Positions 14,998 to 27,500 of a DNA stretch of 64,000 bases are shown here, in pieces. Numbering within the stretch: the first letter of the stretch is position 1; every line of letters begins with the position of its first letter. Source of the DNA: Pagrus major (Eukaryota; Chordata; Actinopteri; Spariformes; Sparidae); the NCBI RefSeq assembly GCF_040436345.1, contig NC_133230.1:23694197-23758196 (forward strand). The letters are read 5' to 3'. The notes under the pieces are model-generated. The model was given only the letters and a program-made list of their open reading frames with translations, had not been told where the DNA came from and ran no database searches. Made by a program: the position numbers and the translations under genes.

Positions 14998-16745
14998 TTG
15001 CGTTCCTGACCCGTTTTTGGCCATCACCAGGGGTCACATAGGGCACTCCTGAGTGCTTATGTGTTCACTGCTGCCCTCCAACCCAGGGGAGGTCTACTTT
15101 GTTGACACATGACCAGTGTTAAACACCAGACTTACTTCAGGTGAAGAAAAAGCAGCTTTGACATTTCTGTCTTTTTGCTGAGTGCTGAAAGATCCATCAG
15201 TGCTCGCCAACACACCAGTAGCAATGTGGATACTGCTGGAGTTCAGAAAGATCCTGAATCAACTCCCCATGGGAAATTAGGTGTTGAAATATTGTCTTAT
15301 GTCTAGAGCTAGGTTATGCCCTTGTCATAACATTCTTACAGAGCTAAATGATTTCCTTTGGGCACTGCTGGGATTGCTTACCACTGGGTGATTGTCATGT
15401 CAAATAGTAGCAGCAGGCATGCTCAAAAGGGCTTGCGGTTTCAACCCTTCTATTTGTTTCCTGATGTCAGGCGTGTGAAGTTCGGCCTCTACACGTGCCT
15501 GGAAGGTTGAGAACACTTGAAGAGTCCTCAGGCTCTCTCTGTGACGGTTTTAAGAGGGGAAGAGTTTAGAGTGCAAAAACCATTACTGTTAATCACCACC
15601 ATTCCTGTAACATTCTGGACATTGTAAACCTCTCACTGACCTTTCCTTTGCAAGAGATCGGATCTCAAGTGATGATAAAGTGATGGCTTTGTTCCCTGAA
15701 ACAACAAAGGTGGGCTATTCACCTCAACAGTACTGCGTATCAGACAGTGGATATGGATCAGCAAGAACATTACATTGTCAGCAAAACTTCCAACAATGAC
15801 AGGCCTCGCTGATATTTGGAGCCAAGTCTGAGAACATAACAGTAACCAAAGTTAAAGGAGAGACAGACTGCCTGGCATGCGCAACATTTAGGACACAGGA
15901 TAGGCAATAATGAGCTTGGCATTGTTCTCAACAGCATGCTGCATTCTGTGAGAGCATTTGGTCAGCAGTGCCAGCCTGTGAGAGAAAACAGCTCTGCCAT
16001 GCAATTTGTCTTAACCAGGGAGGCATGACGAGCCTCGAGAGCATGTGCAGTAGCTAAATGAGTTAGATCCTTGTGGCTAGTGGATATGGGTAATTGTCAG
16101 TGGTGGCCCTCGACAATATGTTAGGTGTGATCACAAAACAGGTTGATGTTGTGACAGCTTGGGAATAAGGAAGTCCAAAACAAGACATGTTTCCATTCCA
16201 TAAACAGACCTCTTTGGAAATCATACCAATGCATGCCACAATGCATAATCTTGCTCATTTCAGCATAGCAAGGCTTTCTTCAAAGTCAGTCACTGGCACG
16301 CATTCCGACGTCGTATTGTCAACAGTCCAGGCTTAACAAATTTAGTCTTCGCGCACAAGGCTGCTGAATGAGAATTTTTTGTCGACTTAGCAGACCCGAA
16401 CACGGACTTCTTGAACCGAGTGACATGCCCCAGCTCTGCCTGCCAACAGCAGCCGATGTGGTAGCATACCCCTGTTGTCGCTCAGCTCTCAAGGCCCCTC
16501 GAGTGTTGAGGCTCAAAGTTAATGAGTTGAATCTCTGCCCTCTGGCATGAGGAAGCACTTCCTGCAGACTGAGAGGAGTCTCAGGTTGGCCCGCTGCAGC
16601 GTTCAAGAACAACCTTGTCAGTATGTAGAACAACATGACCTGTGTGTCCTGAGCTTCTTCTGCTCGGCGGGGAAGATTGATGACTTGAAAATGAGCAGAT
16701 AGGAGGACACAAAAAATTAGAGGCCCTTTCACTGTTAAATTGTAG

Positions 16746-16768
16746 GATGATGATGATGATGATGATGA
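16746..16768. repeat. (GAT)n microsatellite
   Basis: About eight GAT trinucleotides. On the minus strand they read as a serine run inside an otherwise unsupported open frame. Confidence 0.85.
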
Positions 16769-17241
16769 GTCCTTTAATGAGTTCTTCTTGCTTGACCCAA
16801 GGAGAGTAGTTAACCTAATGTCTTCTTGAGAAATTGCAGCATTACTAATCAAGATGGATGACTGCAGAAGTACTGCCACTGATGTGAGCTCCATTGCTGG
16901 GTTACCTGTTCAGTGCTTGTGGTCAGAACTGCATGGAAACTTTTCCATCTGCAAATTATAGACATTTTATTTTGAGGGTGAAGGTTGAATCATACGACTG
17001 TACAGACTGATCCTTTACGTCAGTGGTGCCCAACCTTCTTTGTCTGATCTTCCCCTACATCGCAAATGAGCTCAGTTTCTGCAAAACTGATTTTAAACAG
17101 GAAGTTATGGATGAATTAATATTGTTAATATTTTTTCATACAAATGAACTGAAGTTTGCAGTATACTTCAACTTGACTACCATCTATTTCAACCGTTTAT
17201 CTATTATTTCACTATTTCAACAATTTTTCCATTATGTAATG

Positions 17242-17852
17242 CTTTATATTAAGGTCCCTGTAATAAGCGTCAGTTAATAGGTAATAAGGCCCTCATGTGC
17301 TTATAAGCCGCTAACATTAGTAAGACAGTTTGAGTGTTTATAATAGCATCATTAACACATTCATTGTTAGATTATAAGACATTTATAAGCACTTAAAATA
17401 AACTGCTTAAGAACGTTTTTTAAAACCTCAGGAGTTTCATATAATTGTTGATAATAGCATTGCAAAGAGATTTATTAGATTAAAGTAACTAAACTATTGT
17501 GTCATTGTTAAATTTTACGATGCTTTTATGTTGCTTTATTAAGGTTAACACATACTTTATTATGCATATATTGGCTATAATTAACTATGCACTTATGAAC
17601 AGTTAACTATGCTTTCTGCAGCAATTGGAGCTAAAGTGAGAACAAGACCTAATTAAGATTAATATATATACATTATAAGCACTTATTGACAGTTTTTTAT
17701 TATAAGTTATTGGCTTTTGCCTTTACTACAAGTTTCTAATAAGTGCTTATAAATGTCATTAAACTAACAATACACATGTTAATTATGCTATTATTAATAC
17801 TTATATAATCTTATTGTTGGTAAGCATCTTATGATAATATAAAGTGTCACCT
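17242..17852. mobile_element. AT-rich fold-back element
   Basis: The left part (about 17242-17405) and the reverse complement of the right part (about 17690-17852) are similar over more than 100 bp. Both contain CTTTATATTA near the end and share ACATTTATAAGCACTTA further in. The result is a long imperfect inverted repeat around an AT-rich core. It has no coding content. It is probably an old non-autonomous DNA transposon, superfamily not assigned. Confidence 0.55.
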
Positions 17853-18079
17853 TCACAACTTTTAACTATTCTGACTATTTATCCACCACTTTTGGCCACT
17901 ATTTTAACCTTTTACCTATTACTTGTATCCACTACTTTTAGCTTACTACTACATTTGGACCATTTATCAGTGTTTTGAACTGTTTATTTATATTTTTAAC
18001 TGTTAAATATCTTGCCTCCATTACAGATTTTATTGTTTGATAGTGTTTGATAACACCACATTTGAGGGATCATGGCAAA

Positions 18080-18180
18080 AAATGTGTGTATATCGGCCGA
18101 TACATCTGGATTTTATTTCTCCCTAATATCGGTATCGGTAAAAACTGAGTATCGGTCGGGCTCCATTCTAAGTACTGCAG
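18080..18180. repeat. TATCGG-rich interspersed repeat fragment
   Basis: Several ATCGG/TATCGG motifs cluster here (ATCGGCCGATAC, AATATCGGTATCGG, GTATCGGTCGG). This is typical of a common decayed fish repeat. No boundaries are visible. Confidence 0.4.
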
Positions 18181-21100
18181 AAGTCTCTCCTAGGGGAAAG
18201 GTACACCTGGTTGGTAATCATTATCTGAAGCTGAAGGTTAACAGGAGAGGCTAACTGTAGGATTCAGTTAACATAGAAATCTGAAGATCATCTGCTATAG
18301 CTTACTAATTGTTACTATGTGTTTATGGTAATCAATGAAAATGGAACTGCACATTTTGAAGTTGGACATGTGTTTTCTTATATAAATGTGCTGTGTGGAG
18401 ACAGGACACGTGCTGTCTGACTCCCGACAGTGGTTTATCGTTGAGGATTCTTCGACTTCACTTTAGTGTTATTTCGACCCAGGCGGTCTGTCTCCCATAT
18501 CTCCAGAAATAATATACTGCTTTCATCAAACCCCAGTCTGATCTATGTTGGTTTACGTTTTTCTAATGGAGAAAACCTGTTTTCTATTTTCCTTATGCTT
18601 TGTGCGAGTACAAAAACAAAAGCCCAGTTTCACTGTGGGCCCTATCATGTTTACCTCAGATTTACTGTGGCAATATAGTGTGTTCCCAGCGTTCACAGTT
18701 CACATGCTGTGTTCCTGTTGATGGCATATTCAGAAGCCCTGTAAGTCATTGTGGTGTTGATGTTGAGAGTGGAATTATGGCAAGAATGTGCAGAGATGTG
18801 CCTGGGCAGACTGAAGTTGGCTGTTTGTCTCGGTGTTGGTCTGAGGCTGCCTAATAGTGGCGCTTTGGTTATGGAAGAACACTGAGTTTTCTGGATTGAT
18901 GAAATATCCCTGAGATCCAGCATCTGAGGGCCTTGAATTCATTACACATGTCCCCAGTCTCCACAGTTTAACCCTCTGATCAAGTGCCGGCTCTTGATCA
19001 CCCATGAAGAGAAATACCACACAGAAGCCGAATCCTGTCTTTAGCGGGGGTTTGTTGTTGAGTGTGAGAGCTACTAGAGACTCTTGAAAATAGATAAATA
19101 ACATTGGTACGCCGCAGAGTTGAACTGAAGGGCGCTCTGAGAGGTCTTATAGAGAGGCTTCACTGCTGGTTGGTGCTGAGAAAGAGACATCTGCTTCCCA
19201 ATTTCGCATGTGGTCGGAAGAGAGTTCATTACTTTAATGGTTTATTGAGCCATAAGCTTGGGAAGAAGAAATAGCTGTTGATGTGTGATTAGAAATTAGC
19301 CTGCTGCAATGAAGCTAACTGAAGTGGGGAGGCTGTGTGGTCATGTAAAGGTCTTAATTTTAAGTCTAAGCAGACACCAGCTCCTGTTTTACTGGGTCAT
19401 CAGCTGGCGATGAATTACAGTGGCGAACTACCCGAATGAGGACTAACAGGGCAAATTACAGTCAAATAGCAGATTAAACTGCCAACACCACCAGTTGCAA
19501 TAAACCTACTGTTGTGCATGATCAGTGAGAAGCGGGGTATTTAAAATGTCTGACAGCATGAGGACAGACTTCCCCAAAATATGTTTTGTTAAAACAAGCG
19601 AACAAATCTGACTTCTGACCTGCCAAAGCCTGCAAAGCTTAAGAGGCATAAATTGGCGAACGCAGAGTAGACGAGGAAGTGCGAGAAAATCTGTTGCCCC
19701 GTTAAAGGCAGGAATCAATTTCTGTCAACAAAACTCCCATAACCACACTACCACGAACCTGCTGTTCCTCAATTATAGCTGTAATAAGCACATCGTATTT
19801 CAGCATCGGCCGTGCGATCTGAAGTGACATGTTATTTTCTTCTTGCTCTTTCTTTCCTGGATTGCGATCAATGTTTTTTTCTTCTTTCTAGATTTTAGGC
19901 AATCACATGAACTAAATGATGAGGAACGTGCACACCATGTGACACGTTTATTATAACATTGTACATAGATGACTAACTGGAAAACAACCAACTTTTATTG
20001 GACTATAAATGTGGTCGTTCACAATTGTAAACAAATTGCAATGATTCAATCTAGGCTACGTTCTGGCAGCGAAGGCTCTTCTCTCCGGCCCCCCTCTGCT
20101 CTCTGCAGTCCACACATAGTGTCCCTCACTCAGTGGGACGCACAATATGCAGAGTACAGTACGGTCAAAGGTTAGGAACTCAGTGGAGCGGGGCCTTCTC
20201 TACAGAGATACTTTTACAGTCGTAAGTCAGTGTGTGAGTGACAGTTAGCGGTGGGTAGGCACACCAAGAGCATGTGAGTGTGAGGTGTGATCACTGTACG
20301 CATGTGTGTCTTTCTCCTGCCAGACACCACTGAACAGCAGGGTATCGACATCAGAGAGAAGTTCAACAAATCCTCGGTCAGATTTAAAAACATGCCACTG
20401 ACGCCTGACTACATTTGTACTTTCTACAAGAACTCTCAGCTTCTTATGGCTAACTTGTTGTGACACATCCCAACCGAGCGTAACGTTAACGTTTCTCCAG
20501 CAAAAAACGATGCTGCTTTCCCTGCAGTGTTTCCATCACCGATTAACATACGTATGTACTTGCTAAATAACGTGCTGTATGTTAACTCATGTGTGCAGTG
20601 TCAACACGTCATTGATTTTGTATATGTCGACTATGTTGTGTCAACAGAATTATGCAGACATGATTACACTGTGGCGCTAACACACTGCTTGACAACTCAA
20701 AACACAGACCCATGCAGATCCGCGCTGGTTGTCAGCCAGTATTCATCAGAAGCAGCACGCTGTTATTAGGGACTAATGCCAACATAGTGGTGAGAGTCAT
20801 GGCGCGAGCGAAACCCCTCTGGGGAAAGAGCCTTCTCCCTCTCTGCATGCACCAAAGCCACAAGTATCCCTGAGTTACATAACAGTGCTCTCGTGTAGGC
20901 GTAGACTTCCATGTGTCTTTTTGTCTCGGGTCCCAACGGCCACACATACGGACAATGAAACGGGGTTTCAATATCCTGATAGGATAAGCCAAGGGAGAAT
21001 CTGTCGTCTAGATAGAGTGATAGAAAGGAGATGTGATCTGTGTAAGTGCATTTCCAGGTATTTGAAATGAAATATGCTCAGAAGGGAATGAGGCCTGGTG

Positions 21101-21289
21101 TCTGCCAGACTGTCAGCTGACAGCTGTCTATGTCTGTTGTCAATGGATTATTCATGCAGAGAGGAATGTACCTTAATCTACCTGTGGATGAAAAGTAAAA
21201 CTAAACAAACTAAAGTCAAACTTCAGTGATGAACTGCAGTGATGGTTTTGGAAGAAGGACCAATCCAGAGATTCAAGTAAAAAACTGAA

Positions 21290-21295
21290 TTTATT
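21290..21295 (-). terminator. Polyadenylation signal of acp7
   Basis: AATAAA on the minus strand, about 300 nt beyond the acp7 stop codon. Cleavage would fall near 21265-21275. This is the first canonical signal I see after the stop. Confidence 0.55.
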
Positions 21296-21592
21296 CAAAT
21301 ATAAAACAATTTTTGATGCCCTTTACAAAACGTTTTCGAGTAGAGCACTTCACAGCTAATCACAGCTACATTATATAGATTCACAGTAGATGATCATTAT
21401 AAAGAGGTCGTCTTATTGGATAAAACAAAGCTGAAAAAGTTTGAAATTAAATGAGTGATTCGCTTAATTTTAAAGGCTGAGTGGCCAGGGAGGAAATTTG
21501 TGTAGTTTTTATCATCGGTCCATAGCTGAAAATGTGCTTGTTTTAAGTTTAAAGTGCATTCCCTGAGCAGTATTTTTGAAGGATGGCAGTCT

Positions 21593-24500
21593 TCAGAACC
21601 AGGCAGCAAAGCCATGCTTATCCTTCACCACCCATATGCTGTCAATCACCTTGCCGTACTGCAACACACAGAAAAGTATTTATCATTCAAGCAATACTCT
21701 CAAATGTGTCTTTTCACCTTTGCTGTGCTTGTGCATGTTCTTCCATGTGTCCTTACCTGGTCATCAGAGACCTGCTCCAAGTAAAGATGGCTGGCGTTGA
21801 CCACTTGCATGCGGGTGTAGCCGTAGTCTGTGCTGCGGAAGGCGCTCCAGTCTTTGGGGTTTGGATTGAACCTGTCAGTCCTCTCTCTGCAGCCCTGTGG
21901 AGGAGTCAACAGCGATTTAACCAAACCTGTTAGTGATGAGCCACATGCCTTTCTCCAGCTCCGTCCACAAAGCCCTGTGTGACATTTACAACTGTGGCTG
22001 CGCCTCGGTGTGAGTCTGGCCACATTTTGATATGCCAGTGACTAACCCCTCTGTGGTCGGATGACGAAGCATGCCCTGCGCTGCTCGCCACCACATCAGA
22101 AAACACTTAACCAGAGGAACAGCTGGTGCTAAACTCATGCGGCAGAGCAACTGCTGCACAGGCAGGACAGTGAACAAAGGCTAACATTGTTTTTGTTGAT
22201 GCTGCTGTCAGTTTGTGGAATGATCTATTATGGAAAAATGTTCGCAGTGATGTGAAAGTACTTACAGCAGAGCCTGTGATAATGTGTACAGGAGCTTTTG
22301 GGTTCACATAAGGCTGCTCTTTGCTCCCGTTGCACACCTGAAGAGAAAAACACAAAAAGTCTCTTTCACTGACTATAAAACACTATAGGTGTAAGAACTT
22401 GGTGAATTGATAATGCAGGCGCTGACCTTGTCACCGTACACAGGCCAAAGCCTCTCATACGTGTGCTCATGCGCCCACAACTCCAAATCCACTCCTGTGA
22501 AAGACATTTGATGATAGTCAGCAACTTTCCACAAAAAACATAACTTCACAAACAGCTCAATTAAATACATTTTGCTGTGTAATCTGAATGTCTCTCAGAT
22601 CCTCTGCCCATTTAATTTTGAGATTTCTCGGCAATCAACAAAAGCTTAACATCAGAGCAACCAAAACTTTCAAAAGTTCCACCACAAGTTGAATAATTAA
22701 ATGCAACAAACAAACGTCTGAGAAATATAATACAGGAAAAACATTTACAAATGGGCTGTTAGGATGTCAGCCAGACCAAACGCCTGCTTTTTTAATAAAG
22801 GATGTTTGGATTGCTCTGCTCTCTGCAACTGTGAGGACATTAGTCTGTCTGAGCGTGCAAATTTGCGATCTTAAACACCCATTAGCAGCGTACAGCTGGT
22901 TGTCAAATAGAGTTCATACCATAGCGGTAAAATAGATCCTCTAGACCAGGAGCTGGAGGTTTGGTGGAGTTCCATCCCAGTCGGACCTGAGATATAACAG
23001 AGAGGAATAATGACAGCATGAACCAACAGTCACGTCCGAAACACTACCTGCTGCACGAAACCCTACCTGGTGGAGCCCCATCGTGCCCGTGCCAGCCTCA
23101 CTCCAAACAGAGCCAAGTGCTGACAGAAGTCAGACTAAGTGGAAACTATTTGGTTCCAAATTACAGTGATTATGACAGCAGACTGTACTGAATGTGCTTA
23201 TGGGCTGCGATGTGGACGGGCCAACTTGCAACCAGCGTGACACGTCTGCTACCAGGAGTAATTAAAGTGTCGGGCAACACGGCGGAGAATGAACTCTACA
23301 AATACTTTCATGTGATGAACCTAAAACAATACAGATGTCCGCACACTGCCACATAAACAATGAGCCCTTTGTAGGCAATTTAGAAAATGTTATAAGGTAA
23401 CGATAATAATTTCTTTTGCTTAGCGGAATCAAATAAAATGAATCACTAAAGCGTTACGAAAGCATTGATAATTATGCTTTGTGATTAAAATGGCTGCCAT
23501 CAGGAGAGCAGCTAAGCCATCACAACAGGATTTTCCACACTTGAGACTAAACAGATGTGTGAGTGGCATTATCCTCCTTTACTGAGCCAGACTTTAAAGC
23601 TTCTCTTGACTTCTTGTTCTGTGCACATTCGGCCTTTTATTCAACTGGCGGTCTGTACTCCACATCCGGCCCAGAACGACCTCTGAGTGGCCCAACACAC
23701 ATAAATCTGATCAATGACAAGATATATGAACTACATATATAATGAATATGTCAGGTATGTCTCACAAACATATGCTTATAGGTGTGATGTACATAGTCAC
23801 CACATATCCATTCATACACCTCAGACTGCATCCATTTTTTTCTTAACCAATAACATTCAGAATTTTAGGCTTTAAATAGGCTGCTGGAAATGTCTGTACC
23901 ATCAACATTTCCTGGTTTTAAACTCTGGTCCAATCAAATTTGTAATTGAATAGCCCTGATGTACATGCTTCTTATAAAACTACCTGTCATTCGTATGAGT
24001 TTGGTTCTTGATCACCAATGCTTTCTATTGCAGTGTAGTTTAGGGCGCTGTGTGCATTAGATAAAGTGTATGAATGAATGGATAGGATTCTGTGGTTTAC
24101 ACACAAGGGAGTCAAACTTGGTGCAGTCGTCCTGGTCGTCATCGGAGCAGTACATGGGTCTGTGTCCCATTGTGATGATCCAGGGTCGCACTGCTCGGTT
24201 CTCTGGCTTGTTGGCCTCCTGGTTTAGGAGAAGACATGCATATGTAAGAATGTGTCAGACAGAGAGAGAGATTTTATTTCTAACAGAATGAGAAAACTGT
24301 AGATTGTACAAGGAGAAAATTGGACAACTTTGAAAGTGCTAAAGTGGAAAAAAGAGAGTGCAAGTGTGGGAACAAAGGAGAGCACTTAGCCATCATCAAC
24401 ACATGTAACCGGTGCAGTCATTAACCTCCAGGTCTTTCCTCAGCCACTCGTACTGCTTGAAGAGGAGGTCTAGGCCGAATTCAAGGTAGAAATAAACCTC

Positions 24501-27500
24501 AGTGGAGAGGGAGATGATGTGCGCTGACCCCAGGTTCCAGCTGCGGACACACATCGTTAAAATGATACACGGCTCTGACCCAGTAGAGGAAGCATGCTGA
24601 AAGCCAGCAGAAAAGCAACAACAGGCCTCTCTTTAAATCCCACATCGTGTGAGAAATACTCCAACATCCAGGCGATGTTGTAGTCCCTGACATTTTGCTG
24701 TTGAATGTGGGGCCAGGTCCACTTAAGTGAATCAACTCTGCAGGGTTAATGGAAAAGCATGTGTTCTGTACATGTGTACTGCATGTTCTGAACACTTTCC
24801 AGTAGCAGTTGCGGGATTTCAGTCGCCTCTCCAGTGTCAGCCCCCTCTTGTTCCTAACCGTGCACATAAGAAAAGGGCTCTCAGCCAGCAGGCCTGTCTG
24901 CGTCTTGGCCTGTGAAGTGGGCAGCTGGCCTGTGGTCTAGCAAGGTATTATCTTACTGTCTGAGAGGAGGAGGTCTGTAATGGGCGATGAGTCACCCCAT
25001 CAGATGTATAGCTCCTTTGTGTAGTCACCATGTCCCTTAGATAGGAGGCACACAAAACTAAGAGAAGGGAGCTCATTAATGCTCACTGAAATACAGTAGG
25101 AGGTTTAGAAAACCTGCACATGATACTTCACATGGGGCTCCTTGTTGGAAAAGAGATGATTTATTTTCCTGGCTCTGTGTGTGTGCAGCTAGCACCCGCT
25201 TTGGATTCACCAAAACTGCTTGTGGTTCTTTCACCAGCTTAAGCACGTCATAACTAAAGCAACAACTTTCTAACTTATTCATGGAAACTGACAAATTTTC
25301 TCCTCCCTTTCTCACCTGTACCACAGGCTCTCAGTCTTGCCCGGCATGCTGAAGCGATTCCTGTAGTTTGAGAAGTTACTGTGCACAAACAAGAAGAGAA
25401 AGGGTAGTTAGACAGACACATCATACAATCTACGTTCTTTGAATGTCTAAGAAACAGCATTTAACTCTTCAAGCTTCTGCCCTCTCTTATTTTGTGGTGT
25501 CTACACCAGATCTCAAACAACAGCTCAACTGCAGTCTTTTCACAATATACTGAAGATAATTCTCAGCTAAGCTATAAACCAGCAATCTCAAAATAACTGC
25601 CTAGTTTCGGTGGATTTCTTTTGTTTTAGGTCACTATTCGGGTCTTATTTTAACTTGGCAGGAAACTCCGGGTGGTATATCATCGGATAAAGATGACCAT
25701 CAAACTGTGGTGGTGACATCTGCCCCAAAGTTTAGAAAGACAGAAAGAGAGAGCGCCAGTTTTAGATGTTCTGAGAAACCGTACACTTTGCTCCAGCCAG
25801 GCTATCAGTGGCTGCATCTCCAAATTAAAGGCTGCAGAAAAACATGGACGTAGCCTCGGTGACATCGCCCTTTCTGATGGGATGTTTTGAAGCTTTACAT
25901 CATGGTCAGTTTCTGGAGCTGCATAATCAAAAAATTTGGGCCGGTGCGGGGGAGCCTGGGTGGAGCCGAGACGGGGTGAGCGAGTAGGAGCCACTGAGGC
26001 TGTGAGTACTACACCTGTCAATCAAGAAAACAGGCAGCTAAATATACCCCTCTCAAAACCATGACATCTTTAAAGAGCACTGTAATTTTACATCCAACGA
26101 CCAGTTGCATCACATTAGAGGCTATTCCACAACCGTTTCAGCACTGAGTTGTGGTGGTTCCTACTTGATCCAGATATAGCAGGTTGCTTGTAGTGATCAA
26201 TCCACTGCTACCGCAATGACTGCCACAAATTTCTTTGCTCTTTGAAATGCATCAAACTATACAATCAATCACTAGAGCCGCTGTGATTAAAGAAAATTAG
26301 TTGCAAACTATTTTGATATAGATTATTTTGAAATCAAGTAATTTTTAAGCAAAAATGTCAACATTTATGGGCTTAAATGTAAGATTTGCTTTATTTATGT
26401 TATTTATGAAAGTAAATGAAGAGTCTTTGGGTTTTGGACTATATGCGGCTGCAGGAATGAGTCCTAAAACCCCAAAAATGCACTTCTTTCCCATGAGTTC
26501 AATGGGTTTTCTGAATGGGTTTTGGGTTTGATGCCTGAAATACATTTTTATGATTTGTTCTATGACATAAAATGGGGTCAGTAAATACCGAACGTGAACT
26601 GAGAAGCTTTAACGTGTCTTAAAAAAGGCAGTTGCTAAGAAGTGGCTGACAGAGGTTGTTGGGGAGATTTAATGTCATTGGAGACTCATCCACTCACTAG
26701 TCCATCTTTAGAGGTGGACTTCAAATGCAAACTTTTATAATTCAAACTTTCCAACTCGTAGGATTTTTCGGCATTGATTCATTGTGAAAATAAGAAAGGA
26801 AAGACTGTTAAGACACTCACCTACCCTCCCTTCCTTTCTGCTCAGTGCGTAGTATTAAATAAAAAAGGTTGCGGTGGAAAATAATGAAAACAAAGGATGA
26901 AAAGTAATAATGGACAGTCACTACACAAAGTGCGTCCAAGTAACAGATGAGGGGCAGCCAGGTCTTGTTAAATTGTGACTCTCTACTCTTCAGAGAGAAT
27001 CATATTTTCTCGAGGTGAAGGGTATTGGTCATTTTACTGAGCCACATATTAAAAGTGGGAACGTCGTTCTTCTACCATCATCCATCTTAAACCAGTGCAC
27101 CTCAAATATTACAATGGGTGCACCATGCAGAAGGGAAAAACACTTTCATGGAAAGCTCACACTGACGCCAACCCGCCAGTCTCTTTTCAGTTTTTCATTC
27201 CAGCATGAAGGCAGGAGCCAATCTTCTCAACGGGCCATTAACTAAGTGAGGTGATTGGGACGACTGTTTTCTTATCTGACATAAAGAAGAGAAAAAAGGC
27301 TAAATTCTTTACATATATTCTGCACTGACTGGGTTAATGTAGGGTTAGGGAGAACTAGAAACCAGAGGGTCAGAGGTCAAAGTGAGGGGCTGGGACACAA
27401 AAGGAGAATACATCTAAGAGTTTAATGAGACTTGTTGACTTGAGTGTTGTCATCACTCAGCATGAAGAAGAATCCTTTGTTTAGGTGTCTTTATTACTAT

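Larger units (their letters stand above)
1..21264. other. Gene-free flank left of acp7
   Basis: I found no exon chain or recognisable protein in this 21-kb stretch on either strand. The longest open frames here (for example 8524-9075 plus, 16319-16894 minus and 6734-7213 minus) lack family motifs, plausible splice partners and homologous partner exons, so I treat them as chance. The sequence holds microsatellites, decayed short repeats listed separately, and unique AT-rich DNA. Distal regulatory elements or long non-coding RNAs could be present but cannot be seen without comparison or transcript data. Confidence 0.6.

Noticed and set aside
16319..16894. 191-codon open frame on the minus strand
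   Set aside because: It contains a GAT microsatellite read as serines and no recognisable domain; probably chance or a very decayed element.
20245..20466. 73-codon frame with protein-like composition
   Set aside because: No family recognised and no flanking exon; insufficient to call a gene.
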